Origin: Alphaproteobacteria bacterium | Lineage (GTDB): Bacteria > Pseudomonadota > Alphaproteobacteria > Sphingomonadales > Emcibacteraceae | NCBI GenBank assembly: GCA_013152755.1 | Contig: JAADFR010000185.1 | Coordinates: 1-48,239, forward strand | DNA length: 48,239 bases | Direction of reading: 5' to 3' | Part shown: positions 1-9,899 of the stretch, one piece after another | Numbering within the stretch: position 1 is the stretch's first letter | Layout: each line of letters starts with the position of its first letter | Notes under the pieces: generated by a model | What the model was told of the DNA's origin: nothing | What the model saw: the letters and a program-made list of their open reading frames with translations, nothing else | Database searches by the model: none | Program-made: the position numbers and the translations under genes

Positions 1-1454
1 GTATAGCCGCGGAAAGACGCCTCCTCTTTCATGCTCTTGTCCACCCATGTAGCGGGCAGTTTAAAGGCCGGTTCCAGTGTTTCCTCACCGGGCAGACCCA
101 CCGGCTCCCCGCGCGGGTCCATGACCAACAACATATTGGGCCGGATGTCACCGCTGCCAGCGTCGGTTTCTTTCAGACGGATCACATAGCCATTGGCGGG
201 CAGTTGCATATTGTCCAATATGCGCACCGACGGCATGACAAAGCCCATATCCGTTGCCAGTTGACGGCGCAGGGCCTTGATCTGATCGGTCAGGCGGATA
301 CCGCTGTCATCATTGATCAGTGGCAACAGGCCGTAGCCCAGTTCAAGGCGGATGGGGTCAATGGTCAGGGCTGTGGTAATCGGCTCCTCCACATGTTCAA
401 CCTTTTGTTCCTCATCACTTACCGCCTTTAATTTGGCCTCGGCACGTTCCTCTTTCTGGCGGGTCAGGGCAATCGTTGCAATACCCAGCAACCCGGCAAG
501 GGCCGCAAAGGGTAGAAACGGAATTCCGGGCAACAAAGACAGGCTGATCAACATGGCCGCACTGACCCCCAAAGCCCGGGGGTAATTGCCGAACTGTCTG
601 AACAGGGCCTGATCCGTCCGCCCGGTCAGCCCGGCTTTCGTGACCAAAAGGCCCGCCGCCGTGGAGACAATCAAAGCCGGAATCTGGCTTACCAGACCAT
701 CGCCCACGGTCAGCAGAGTATAGGTATTGGCCGCCTCGCTAAAGCCCATGCCCTTCTGGGCAACACCGATAATCATACCGGCAATGATATTAATGAAGGT
801 GATCAGCAATCCGGCAATGGCATCCCCGCGCACATATTTGGCCGCCCCGTCCATGGACCCGAAAAAGGTGCTTTCATCCTCAAGGTTTTTCCGGCGCGTG
901 CGGGCCGCATCTTCATCAATAAGGCCAGAGGACAAATCCGCATCAATGGCCATCTGCTTGCCGGGCATGGCGTCCAAACTAAAACGGGCCGCGACCTCGG
1001 CAATACGTCCGGACCCCTTGGTGATCACCATGAAATTGACAATCAGCAGGATGGAAAAGACGATAATACCGATAACAAAGTTACCGCCCATAATAAAATT
1101 ACCGAAGGCCTCAATCACATGCCCCGCCGCCGCTGACCCCGTATGGCCATTGGTCAATATAAGTCGGGTAGAGGCCACATTGAGCGCCAGCCTGAGCATG
1201 GTGGTTAGCAGCAGAACAGCTGGAAAAGTATTGAATTCCAGAGGTGTGTGAATGAACAGAACCGTCATCAATACTGTTACAGAGAAAGTAAAGGAAATCG
1301 CCAGCGCCACATCAAGCAACCAGGGCGGCATGGGCAGAAACAGAATGACAAGGATCAGCACAACCCCGACAGCCATGATTATATCGGACCGCTGGGCAAG
1401 ATATCCCATAATTCCTGTAGAACCGGAAATATTACTGGTGGCCGTATCGCTCAT
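1..1454 (-). CDS. flhA: Flagellar biosynthesis protein FlhA, N-terminal part (truncated by window start)
   Basis: Reverse-strand translation from ATG at 1454 reads MSDTATSNISGSTGIMGYLAQRSDIIMAVGVVLILVILFLPMPPWLLDVALAISFTFSVTVLM... and continues open to the window edge; FlhA-type multi-TM N-terminus (LRLALNVASTRLIL, GSGRIAEVAARFSLDAMPGKQMAIDADLSSGLIDEDAARTRR). Missing from the ORF track because it has no stop inside the window. Confidence 0.95.
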   Translation of the reverse strand, partial: MSDTATSNISGSTGIMGYLAQRSDIIMAVGVVLILVILFLPMPPWLLDVALAISFTFSVTVLMTVLFIHTPLEFNTFPAVLLLTTMLRLALNVASTRLILTNGHTGSAAAGHVIEAFGNFIMGGNFVIGIIVFSILLIVNFMVITKGSGRIAEVAARFSLDAMPGKQMAIDADLSSGLIDEDAARTRRKNLEDESTFFGSMDGAAKYVRGDAIAGLLITFINIIAGMIIGVAQKGMGFSEAANTYTLLTVGDGLVSQIPALIVSTAAGLLVTKAGLTGRTDQALFRQFGNYPRALGVSAAMLISLSLLPGIPFLPFAALAGLLGIATIALTRQKEERAEAKLKAVSDEEQKVEHVEEPITTALTIDPIRLELGYGLLPLINDDSGIRLTDQIKALRRQLATDMGFVMPSVRILDNMQLPANGYVIRLKETDAGSGDIRPNMLLVMDPRGEPVGLPGEETLEPAFKLPATWVDKSMKEEASFRGY

Positions 1455-1485
1455 AAGCTGTGACTGTTTCTAATAGGGTTAGGTT

Positions 1486-2859
1486 TCATAAATTAGGCAT
1501 GGGCTGCGTTCCGGGGCCGGGAACATTGACACCGTCAGACATATAAATATTCAATTTGTTGCGTAACGTCCGAATGGAAATCCCAAGGATATTTGCCGCA
1601 TGGGTACGGTTACCCAAACAATGCTTCAACGTATCAATAATCAGGTCTTTTTCCACATCCGCCACCGTGCGCCCAATCAGGGACGCCGCCGCAAGCGGTT
1701 CGGTGCCTTCCGGTGTCTGCTGATCGCCCAAAGACGATCCGGACTGAATTTCCATGTGGGGCTTACCGTCCGGCAGAACGATGTCAGAGGCTTCAATATC
1801 ACTTCCCGCCGTCAACAGAACGGACCGGTGAATAGTATTTTCCAGCTCCCGCACATTGCCGGGCCAACTGTGATTGATCAGAACCTTCATCGCGCCGTCA
1901 GTGACATTCTTCGGCGGCAGGGCGTTAAATTCGGCATAACGTATGGCAAAATGTTTGCATAAGGCCCGAATATCCTCTGGCCTGTCTTTCAAGGGCGGGA
2001 TATTCAGATTAATTACATTCAGCCGGAATAAAAGATCTTCGCGGAAAGTCCCCTCTTTCACCGCTTCCTGCAAATTCCGGTTTGTGGTGGCGATCAGCCG
2101 GATGTCAATCTTGACCGCACGGGAACCGCCAACCCTGTCAACTTCGCGCTCCTGTATGACGCGGAGCAATTTTGCCTGCAACCGCACATCCATTTCGCTG
2201 ATTTCATCCAGCAACAAGGTGCCGCCGTTGGCTTCCTCAAATTTACCGATCCGCCGGGCCACGGCGCCGGTAAAGGCCCCCTTTTCATGGCCGAACAGCT
2301 CGCTTTCCAGCAGGTTTTCCGGAATGGCTGCGCAATTTACCGCGATAAAAGACTTACCCCGGCGGCGGCTTTTGTTATGGACATGGCGAGCCATGACCTC
2401 TTTCCCGGTGCCACTGTCGCCGGTGATCATGATGCTGGCCTCGCTGGCGGCAATCTGATCGGCCAGCTTGACAACCTGCATCATATTACGGTCACGATAG
2501 ATGAATTTATGCTCGTCAACGGTGATGGCGGTCAGAACAGCGGCGATCAGGTCCGGGTCCGGTGGCAGGGGAATATATTCTTTTGCCCCCGCCCGAATGG
2601 CGGCGACCGCCTCATCGGAATTTGACCCCACACCGCAGGCCACGGCTGGCGTGGAAATATGCTCGGACGCCAATTGATCCAGCAGGCCCTTGATGTCACA
2701 TTTCACATCGATCATCAAAAGATCGGCCCCTTTGGAGCGGATCAGGGTCAGGGCCGTCTGTTCATCGGGCGCATGAATAACCTTCGCGCCATTGTTCAGG
2801 GCGATCTGTGACGCTGCCGCCAGCTGTCCCCCTAACGAGCCTACAATTATTAGTCGCAT
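1486..2859 (-). CDS. flbD: Sigma54-dependent flagellar transcriptional activator FlbD-like (receiver-like + AAA+ + Fis HTH)
   Basis: 457 aa; [53 protein letters not shown] (GAFTGA loop), C-terminal Fis-type HTH; located in a flagellar cluster. Confidence 0.88.
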   Translation of the reverse strand: MRLIIVGSLGGQLAAASQIALNNGAKVIHAPDEQTALTLIRSKGADLLMIDVKCDIKGLLDQLASEHISTPAVACGVGSNSDEAVAAIRAGAKEYIPLPPDPDLIAAVLTAITVDEHKFIYRDRNMMQVVKLADQIAASEASIMITGDSGTGKEVMARHVHNKSRRRGKSFIAVNCAAIPENLLESELFGHEKGAFTGAVARRIGKFEEANGGTLLLDEISEMDVRLQAKLLRVIQEREVDRVGGSRAVKIDIRLIATTNRNLQEAVKEGTFREDLLFRLNVINLNIPPLKDRPEDIRALCKHFAIRYAEFNALPPKNVTDGAMKVLINHSWPGNVRELENTIHRSVLLTAGSDIEASDIVLPDGKPHMEIQSGSSLGDQQTPEGTEPLAAASLIGRTVADVEKDLIIDTLKHCLGNRTHAANILGISIRTLRNKLNIYMSDGVNVPGPGTQPMPNL

Positions 2860-2868
2860 AACAGGGCC

Positions 2869-3630
2869 TTAATCATAATAGCTGATCCGGTTTTTTTGCG
2901 GCAACATGGCATTAAGCTGCATTTCAAGACGGCGTGGATTTTCTTCCCGCCCGATGGACAAAAGTCCGGTCAGATACAGTAAATTCAGGGTGGATTCATT
3001 ATGGGAATTCCGCTCTGCCTTGGTGGACAGGGGGATCAAAACCATATGAGCCAGAATAGCCCCGTAAAAAGTGGTCAAAAGCGCCACCGCCATGGCCGGG
3101 CCAATGGTGCTGGGATCGCTGAGATTGCCCAGCATCTGTACCAGACCCACCAGCGTACCAATCAGGCCCATGGCCGGGGCCACCTCTGCCGACCGGCGCA
3201 GAAGATCAACGCTCTTTGATTGTATGGATACGGTGGAATATATTTCCTGCTTCAGAATATTCTCGATTTCATCAACCTTGACCCCGTCCGCCGTAAGCTC
3301 CAGGCCCTTTTGCAGAAAAGGCTCATTTTCAAATGACTTGCTGACTTTCTCAAGGCTGACCATACCGCCGGAACGGGCCTTTTCGGCAATCTGGATCATG
3401 GTCACACCAATTTCCTGAGGGTCATGTGGGGTATAGACCATAAGCCGCCATAAAGCGCCGGGAATCTGCCTCAGCTCTTTCAGGGAAAAACTGACGATCG
3501 TGATCGCCACGGTGCCGCCCAAAACGATCAAGACCGACTGGAGATTGATAAAATCCGCCGGTGAGCCACCATACAACATGGCAGAAATAATCAACCCAAA
3601 TCCAGCTACTATTCCAAGAAGTGTAATCAC
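2869..3630 (-). CDS. motA: Flagellar motor stator protein MotA/PomA type
   Basis: 253 aa; GTVAITIVSFSLKEL, RRSAEVAPAMGLIGTLVGLVQMLGNLSDPSTIGPAMAVALLTTFYGAILAHMVLIPL typical of MotA/PomA; within flagellar operon. Confidence 0.88.
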   Translation of the reverse strand: MITLLGIVAGFGLIISAMLYGGSPADFINLQSVLIVLGGTVAITIVSFSLKELRQIPGALWRLMVYTPHDPQEIGVTMIQIAEKARSGGMVSLEKVSKSFENEPFLQKGLELTADGVKVDEIENILKQEIYSTVSIQSKSVDLLRRSAEVAPAMGLIGTLVGLVQMLGNLSDPSTIGPAMAVALLTTFYGAILAHMVLIPLSTKAERNSHNESTLNLLYLTGLLSIGREENPRRLEMQLNAMLPQKNRISYYD

Positions 3631-3671
3631 TTTTTATTTCCTGTATCTGTTACGGCTCTTGAAGTATCGAT

Positions 3672-4019
3672 TCATTCGTTACCCTTTATTATTTCCGTCA
3701 TGGTAATGCCGAGCTTTTCTTCCAGTAAAACAACTTCACCACGCGCAACAAGCCGGTTATTCACATAAATATCAATGGCTTCACCAACTTTCCGATCCAA
3801 TTCCACAATGGAACCCGATCCCAGTTTCAGCAATTGACTGACCGTCAGATTGGTAATGCCCAAAACGGCGGACACCTTTACCGGAACATCAAAAACCGCT
3901 TCCAGATCACCGCCGCCTTCTGCCACATCCGCGCCCCCGCCCTGTGCGGTATCGGCGCCATCCGGCGTGGCGTCGCCTTGATCCAATTCCTGCCAATCCA
4001 TATTTTCCGTATCAGACAT
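3672..4019 (-). CDS. fliN: Flagellar motor switch protein FliN
   Basis: 115 aa with SpoA domain: VFDVPVKVSAVLGITNLTVSQLLKLGSGSIVELDRKVGEAIDIYVNNRLVARGEVVLLEEKLGITMTEI. Confidence 0.93.
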   Translation of the reverse strand: MSDTENMDWQELDQGDATPDGADTAQGGGADVAEGGGDLEAVFDVPVKVSAVLGITNLTVSQLLKLGSGSIVELDRKVGEAIDIYVNNRLVARGEVVLLEEKLGITMTEIIKGNE

Positions 4020-4166
4020 TAGCTGCTAGCCCTTAATAATTGGTTGTCATAAGTCATTATCACTGAATATTTTTTCCTGTAATCTATTCTGTATTAACCA
4101 TATTTACCGTCAAATACAAAATGCAAAAGTCCCAGAACAGATTTATTCTGCTTCTGCCATCCCTTT

Positions 4167-4826
4167 TCACGTGGTTATGGTTTCCGATATTGTCCCGGCT
4201 TTCGGGTCAATCTGCCCGGTTTCAGGATTAGCCACCACCTCCGGCGCATCAATAAAAAGCTGAACCGCCTGTTCTATGGTCGCCTGCAAACTGTTAAAAT
4301 CACGCTCCACGCCGCCGTTGGCCCATTCCACCCGGCAATCGGAAATATGGGGCATAGGCTCACTGATCAAAATAATTTGTCCCTCATAACCACTTGCCGC
4401 TTTCATCTGCTCTATTTTTTCCTGAAGGACGGATAGAAGTGCCTCATCCACCCGGATCACCAGCCGGGGTTCCAGCGGGCTTGACTGCAGGCATTTCTCC
4501 ACCAGAATTTCTATTTCCGCAAGAGGTATTTTTTCCACTGCCGCCGGGGCCAGTTTCTGCATGATGGTAAAGGCCAGATTCGCAGCTTCCTTATGCATCA
4601 GGGCCGTCTGTTCGTCCTGACGGCCTGCCAGATTCTGCGTTGCGGTGACGATATTCTGCAACAGACTTTCACAGCTTTGCTGCAGACCGTCCAACACCTC
4701 TGCCCGACCGGCTTCCTGCCCCTGTGCAAAAGCCTCTGCGCGCATTTCTTCCAGCTTTTTCTGGCTTAAGCTGCCGCCGCCGCTATTCTCGAAATCATCG
4801 TCAAAGGTAAATCTAACCGCACTCAT
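4167..4826 (-). CDS. fliH: Flagellar assembly protein FliH-like
   Basis: 219 aa immediately downstream of fliG; FliH/SctL-like C-terminal region (VEKCLQSSPLEPRLVIRVDEALLSVLQEKIEQM...DCRVEWANGGVERD). Confidence 0.75.
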   Translation of the reverse strand: MSAVRFTFDDDFENSGGGSLSQKKLEEMRAEAFAQGQEAGRAEVLDGLQQSCESLLQNIVTATQNLAGRQDEQTALMHKEAANLAFTIMQKLAPAAVEKIPLAEIEILVEKCLQSSPLEPRLVIRVDEALLSVLQEKIEQMKAASGYEGQIILISEPMPHISDCRVEWANGGVERDFNSLQATIEQAVQLFIDAPEVVANPETGQIDPKAGTISETITT

Positions 4827-4845
4827 AACCTGTTTAATCCCTATC

Positions 4846-5868
4846 CTAATAGATTAATTCGTCTTCGCTCTTTGAATCATTGAGCACGATTTCACCGCTA
4901 TCTGCCAGATCCTTGGCCACATTGACGATTTCCATCTGTGCTTCATCCACATCTTTCAAGCGGACCGGCCCCATGGCCTCCATATCCTCTTTCAAGATTT
5001 TTGCCGCCCGCTCTGACATATTACTGAAGAACATATCCCGAACCTTGTCCGATGAGCCTTTCATAGCCAGACCCAGACGGTCCTTGTCAATGCCCCTGAG
5101 CAGGGTTTGCACCCCGGTTGCATCCAGATTTTGCAAATCATCAAAGGTAAACATCAAGGCCCGGACCTTTTCGGCACTTTCCCGGTTCCGGTCTTCCAAG
5201 GCCGTCAGAAAACGGGTCTCTGAGGCCCGGTCAAGATAGTTGAAAATCTCCGCAATGGTTTCATGGCTGTCCTTGCGGCTGGTTTTTGCCAGATTATTCA
5301 TGAATTCTGTGCGCAACGTCTGTTCCACCTTATCCAGAATATCCTTCTGCACCGGCTCCATACGCAACATTCTCTGGACCACTTCCATGGAAAATTCATC
5401 GGGCAGAACACTTAACACCGCCGCCGCATGTTCCGGTTTGATCTTGGACAGGACCACCGAAACCGTCTGGGGATATTCATTCTTGAGGTAGGTGGCCAGC
5501 ACCACCTCATTCACATTGCCCAGCTTGTCCCACATGGTACGCCCGGCAGGGCCGCGAATTTCCTCCATGATCTGATTGACCCGGTCCCCGGACAACATCT
5601 TGGCCAGCAACCGTTCCGTATTATCAAAATTCCCGGTCAGGGAGCCAACGGACGACACATCATTGGCAAAATCGAGGAACAGTTCCTCAATCACCTTTGA
5701 ATCAACCGCCCCCAGCGAGGACATGGCCAGCGACAATTCCTTGACCTCCTCGTCATCCAGAAGATTCCAGATTATGGACCCGTTTTCATCCCCAAGCGCC
5801 AACATCAATGCGGCTGCTTTATCCGCGCTCGTCAACTCTGCGACACGGCTTATTTTTCCACTGTTCAT
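4846..5868 (-). CDS. fliG: Flagellar motor switch protein FliG
   Basis: 340 aa; FliG signatures ([103 protein letters not shown]). Confidence 0.96.
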   Translation of the reverse strand: MNSGKISRVAELTSADKAAALMLALGDENGSIIWNLLDDEEVKELSLAMSSLGAVDSKVIEELFLDFANDVSSVGSLTGNFDNTERLLAKMLSGDRVNQIMEEIRGPAGRTMWDKLGNVNEVVLATYLKNEYPQTVSVVLSKIKPEHAAAVLSVLPDEFSMEVVQRMLRMEPVQKDILDKVEQTLRTEFMNNLAKTSRKDSHETIAEIFNYLDRASETRFLTALEDRNRESAEKVRALMFTFDDLQNLDATGVQTLLRGIDKDRLGLAMKGSSDKVRDMFFSNMSERAAKILKEDMEAMGPVRLKDVDEAQMEIVNVAKDLADSGEIVLNDSKSEDELIY

Positions 5869-5874
5869 GTCATA

Positions 5875-7571
5875 TTATCCGTACAACCAACCTCTGACGA
5901 CCGCTGCGGATTCTTCCGGATGCCGTTCAACTAACTCCCCGACTTTCTTCAGGGCAGTGGCTTGTATTTTTCCTTCAACCGCCGCAACATCAATGGCCGA
6001 ATCAATGGCGCCGGTCTGCTGGGCTATCTCGCGGGAGGTCAATTGCCGCCCATGTTCATCAACGAGGGAAACGGCCTGTTCCCCGCCTTCAGGTGCGGCA
6101 AGGGCCTGCTGCTCACCCGGGGGTAATTGCCCCTGCGCCCCCCCTTCAATCGCCGCCATCTGCGGGGTATAGGTCGTCGGTGGTGAGGTGAGGAATTTGA
6201 TCAGAGGCCGCAGGGCAAAGAAGATCACCAATATGCCGATCAACATAAGACCACCAAGTTCGATAAAGCGCATGATGTCCGCCTTGCTGAAATCAAACAA
6301 GCCTGTTTCTGCACTTTCTTCCCCGTAATCCACGGCGGCAAATTGCATATTTACGATCTGGACGCTGTCCCCGCGTTCCTCATCATAGCCAATGGTTGAC
6401 TGGACCAGTTCTTTCAACTTTTCAATATCTGCCGCACTGCGTTCCTGATAAACGGCGGGATTACCCTCCCCCGCGTCCTGATAGGTTCCGTCAACCAACA
6501 CAGCCACCGTAATCTTCTTAATGGTGCCCGCCTCATGTATCTGGGTTTTGATTGTCTTGGAATTCAGGAAATTGGTTATTGTTGATGTATCATTATCACT
6601 GGACTGATTCTTGATGGCCGGTTCTTCATTCCCAGCCTGATCCTGATCCGGCAGGTTGTTATTGACCGAAACCGTCTTTTCATCAGCATTTTCGCGCTTG
6701 TTGGTTGTCCTCTCCCGGCTTTCTTCCGACTGGATGACCTGACCATCCGGGTCATATATTTCCGAATTGCTGGTGATCCGGTTCATATCCAGTTCGGCAC
6801 TGACCTCTGCCCTGACCTTGCCACCGTTTTCTCCAGCAGGGTTTCGATCTGACCCCGCAGGCGATTTTCAATAGAAATCTTCTTTTCCTCCAGCGACAGA
6901 GACATCATGGATGCCGTGTCTTCGGACGATCCGCGCGCCAGCAGGGAGCCCTTCTGGTCCACAATGGAAATACGTTCCGGTTGCAGGTCCGGCACTGCCG
7001 CCGCCACCAGATTCTGAATGGCCATGATCTGATTGCGTGACAGACGGCCAGAGTTCGATTTGATAAAGATGCTTGCCGTGGCTTGGCGGTTTTCATTGCT
7101 GAACAGGCGACGTTGAGGCAGAACCAGATGGATGCGGGCACTGGTCACTTTATCAATGGATTGTATGGTCCGCGATAATTCACCCTCCAAGGCCCTGACC
7201 CGGTTGATATTCTGGACAAAGCTGGTGGCGCCGAGACTGTCACTACGATCAAAAAGCTCATAGCCCAGTGACCCGCCATTGGCCAGCCCCTGCTCGGCCA
7301 CTGATATGCGGATACGGCTAACCTGATTTTCCGGCACCAGTATCGTGCTGCCGCCCCCGACCAGTTCATAAGGGATGGCCTGTGCTTCAAGACTTTGGAC
7401 AATCTTGGCTGAATCCGATAAATCCAATCCGCTATATAATAAAGACATATTGGGTGTGGACAGACGGATGGATAGAAAGATAAAAAAGCCGATGGTAATG
7501 GCGGCGACGGTCGCAATTGCCGCCAGACGGGCCGGGCCCAATGTTTTAAAGAACTCTGCTAAACCATTCAC
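5875..7571 (-). pseudogene. fliF: Flagellar MS-ring protein FliF, reading frame interrupted by an apparent 1-nt deletion (ORFs 6783-7571 and 5875-6786)
   Basis: N-terminal 262 aa ORF (FliF/YscJ domain: LLYSGLDLSDSAKIVQSLEAQAIPYELVGGGSTILVPENQVSRIRISVAEQGL) and C-terminal 303 aa ORF (MNRITSNSEIYDPDGQVIQSEESRERTTN...) are consecutive FliF halves in different frames. Reading upstream of MNR in its own frame gives ...GKVRAEVSAELD, the expected FliF continuation; inserting one G in ACGGTG-GC-AAG restores TVGKVRAEVSAELDMNR. Either a true pseudogene or a sequencing/assembly indel. Confidence 0.85.
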
Positions 7572-7760
7572 AATGTCGTTTCCTGATATACTTTTTAAAT
7601 TATATTACTTAATATCTGCGTCTGCTGCCCCATCCCGAAGGCGAGATTGATTCAACGTTATATTAAGTTTACCAATTATTAAGTAAACAAGACGTTAATG
7701 GTAGGCAATTTTTGCCTAGTTAAGCTGAAAATTATGTTGACATCCCCGAAACCAAGGGTT

Positions 7761-7776
7761 TGCAAGGCCCCCACCA
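7761..7776 (-). promoter_or_regulatory. Putative sigma54 promoter upstream of fliF
   Basis: Reverse complement TGGTGGGGGCCTTGCA matches TGG-N8-TTGCW spacing of the -24/-12 consensus (TGGCACG-N4-TTGCW); ~190 nt upstream of fliF start. Confidence 0.55.
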
Positions 7777-7918
7777 CTTGTGCTTTTTATCGCAAGAGCA
7801 CTATATATAGTGGATTTTACCAAAATAGTTAATTTTCAGGTCAAAAAAAAATTAACCATAAGAATCACTTCCCATGGCTAATTTTAATTTTCTGATATTT
7901 CAGGCGGTTCTGGTTAAA

Positions 7919-8218
7919 TCAATTATCCAGCCTCTGGGATGTATTCTCCCGATACTCCTGAACCCGGGTCACCCGAAGCCCCAGAAGCCCGTCTTTATCA
8001 ATTGCCCGCTGCCAGGAGAGAAATTCCTCCACTGACAGGGTATATTTCTTACAGGCATCTTCCAGCGACAACAACCCACCCCGTACGGCGGCAACCACTT
8101 CCGCCTTGCGTCGTATGACCCAACGTTTGGTATTTGTCGGTGGCAGATCCGCAAGCGTAAGCGGTTCGCCTGTCGGCCCCAACACAGGTGCGGCTGACAT
8201 ATTTTGAAATCTACTCAT
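7919..8218 (-). CDS. sciP: CtrA inhibitor SciP (DUF1153 family)
   Basis: 99 aa; RWVIRRKAEVVAAVRGGLLSLEDACKKYTLSVEEFLSWQRAIDKDGLLGLRVTRVQEYR, hallmark SciP sequence. Confidence 0.92.
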   Translation of the reverse strand: MSRFQNMSAAPVLGPTGEPLTLADLPPTNTKRWVIRRKAEVVAAVRGGLLSLEDACKKYTLSVEEFLSWQRAIDKDGLLGLRVTRVQEYRENTSQRLDN

Positions 8219-8360
8219 TATGTACTAATCTCCGGTAACATTTACACATGAGATACAGACTATCCCCAAGCCTTTAAAAAAAGCCTAATGAACGAGGTTA
8301 ATTTGCAATAAAAAATAGATAAAAATTTTATCTATTTGATTTTTCGGGCCCGGAGAATAG

Positions 8361-8389
8361 AAAAGGCCGCTTGAAAAACACAAGCGGCC
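8361..8389 (-). terminator. Rho-independent terminator downstream of flgE
   Basis: Perfect 9-bp stem GGCCGCTTG / CAAGCGGCC with 7-nt loop followed (minus strand) by TTTTCT; 23 nt past flgE stop. Confidence 0.85.
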
Positions 8390-8411
8390 ATCTCTTTAAG
8401 TACTTGATTTA

Positions 8412-9794
8412 TTAGCGTTTAATATTATTCAATTCGGTCAGCATCTCATCCGCTGTGGTGATGATTTTGGTACTGGCCGAAAAGGCTCTTTGAATGGTAA
8501 TCAGGCTGGTAAATTCACCGGCGAGGTCCACGGTCGAGGCCTCCAATGTCTGCGGCGCGACAAATCCGGCCCCGCCGACCCCGGCAAATTTAAGGTTCAA
8601 ACTGCCCGATTGGTCCGATACGGTATAAGAATTTCCCTGCCGCCGGGTCAGCCCGTCCGGGTTCTGGAAGGTGCTGAGCGGAAGCTGAAAAACCTTTTTA
8701 GCCAGACCGTTACTGAACAAGGCGCTGATCACCCCATCCTTGTCGACGGAGACCCCAATCACGTTACCAAATGTCGCCCCGTTGGAGGAAGATGAAATAA
8801 GGGTCGAATCACCGGCAAACTGGGTGATGCCATCACTAAGGCCATCGGTCCCCAAATCAAAGGTAATATTGCCCGCATTCGCCCCACCGGTCCAGTTTAC
8901 AGTAACTGGGTTTAATAAAGCAGGCGTCGTCCCCGCCACATTCAGTGTACCATCACCGTTAAAGGCCATCTGACCACTGATAATCTGTCCGGTGCCCGCC
9001 AATCCCGAAGTTACTTCACTGGGCGGATCGACAAACATTTCCACATTCCACAGATTATCCGCCTGCCGCAAAGCAGCAAATGTCACCGTATGAACGCCCC
9101 CGCGTGCGTCAAAAACCTGTACATTGGTCTGAAAATCAGACTTTACCCCATTCACGGGTGGAATGACACCAGCAGCTATATCCGCCGCATACCCAGCCAT
9201 GGAACCGGCCACGGTGGCCGAGTTATAGGTCGCCCCCGTCACCGCCGCACTAATCGGCTGTGATGATTGCAGGTTAGCCCGCAGAGTCAGGCTTGTGGTT
9301 GCTTCCGCCGTACTGGTCAGATTCGAAACATTGATAGGCTGAAGCCCGCTCAGGACCAAATTGGCAGGTGGCTCGCCATTGCTGTCAAGGGGAACCCCCA
9401 TCAGGAAAAGGCCAGCCGTATTTTTCAGGAAACCATCCGCGTTGGGCGTAAATGACCCCGCTCTGGTGAAGCTGATTTCCGTATTGGGATTCACCGGCTC
9501 ACCCCGGGTGGAGACAACGAAGAAACCAGCGCCGTCAATGCTGAGGTCCGTGGCAGACGTGGAAGATTGCAACAATCCCTGACGACTGATCAGGCTCTGG
9601 GGCAAGGCTTGCACCCCGCCCGGTGAATAGCTGGTAGAGGAACTGGATTCCGTCACCAAAGTGGAAAAATTCGCCCGGGTTTCTTTATAGCCAATGGTGT
9701 TCAGATTGGCGATATTGTCTGAAACCATGCCAAGAGCGGCACTGAAGGCGCCAAGTCCGGATACGCCGGATGCAAGTGATGCGAAAAGACTCAT
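8412..9794 (-). CDS. flgE: Flagellar hook protein FlgE
   Basis: 460 aa; MSLFASLASGVSGLGAFSAALGMVSDNIANLNTIGYKETRANFSTLV and C-terminal FTSLITIQRAFSASTKIITTADEMLTELNNIKR. Confidence 0.95.
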   Translation of the reverse strand: MSLFASLASGVSGLGAFSAALGMVSDNIANLNTIGYKETRANFSTLVTESSSSTSYSPGGVQALPQSLISRQGLLQSSTSATDLSIDGAGFFVVSTRGEPVNPNTEISFTRAGSFTPNADGFLKNTAGLFLMGVPLDSNGEPPANLVLSGLQPINVSNLTSTAEATTSLTLRANLQSSQPISAAVTGATYNSATVAGSMAGYAADIAAGVIPPVNGVKSDFQTNVQVFDARGGVHTVTFAALRQADNLWNVEMFVDPPSEVTSGLAGTGQIISGQMAFNGDGTLNVAGTTPALLNPVTVNWTGGANAGNITFDLGTDGLSDGITQFAGDSTLISSSSNGATFGNVIGVSVDKDGVISALFSNGLAKKVFQLPLSTFQNPDGLTRRQGNSYTVSDQSGSLNLKFAGVGGAGFVAPQTLEASTVDLAGEFTSLITIQRAFSASTKIITTADEMLTELNNIKR

Positions 9795-9899
9795 GTCGTA
9801 CTCCTTTTATTGTACCGGGAAAAATTCCCGCAGGTCTGATATATTATTGTGAGCGTTTTACGCGATTAAGCTGGCGACTTCTGCGACAGAGATGAATAG

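Noticed and set aside
727-1251. Plus-strand 174-aa ORF (and other antisense ORFs such as 1600-1962, 1943-2458, 5576-6172, 36593-37393, 38313-38942, 39138-39974)
   Set aside because: Lie antisense to clearly recognised genes (flhA, flbD, fliG/fliF, purL, purQ, purC) and show no family signature; treated as spurious shadow ORFs.
6815-6845. Programmed -1 ribosomal frameshift in fliF
   Set aside because: The context (GAG AAA ACG GTG GC) does not form a standard X XXY YYZ slippery heptamer and no frameshifting is established for FliF; an indel or mutation is simpler.
9816-9830. CGGGAA-AAA-TTCCCG inverted repeat between flgD and flgE
   Set aside because: Short hairpin in the flgE leader without a T-tract; could be mRNA processing or chance, insufficient evidence for a call.
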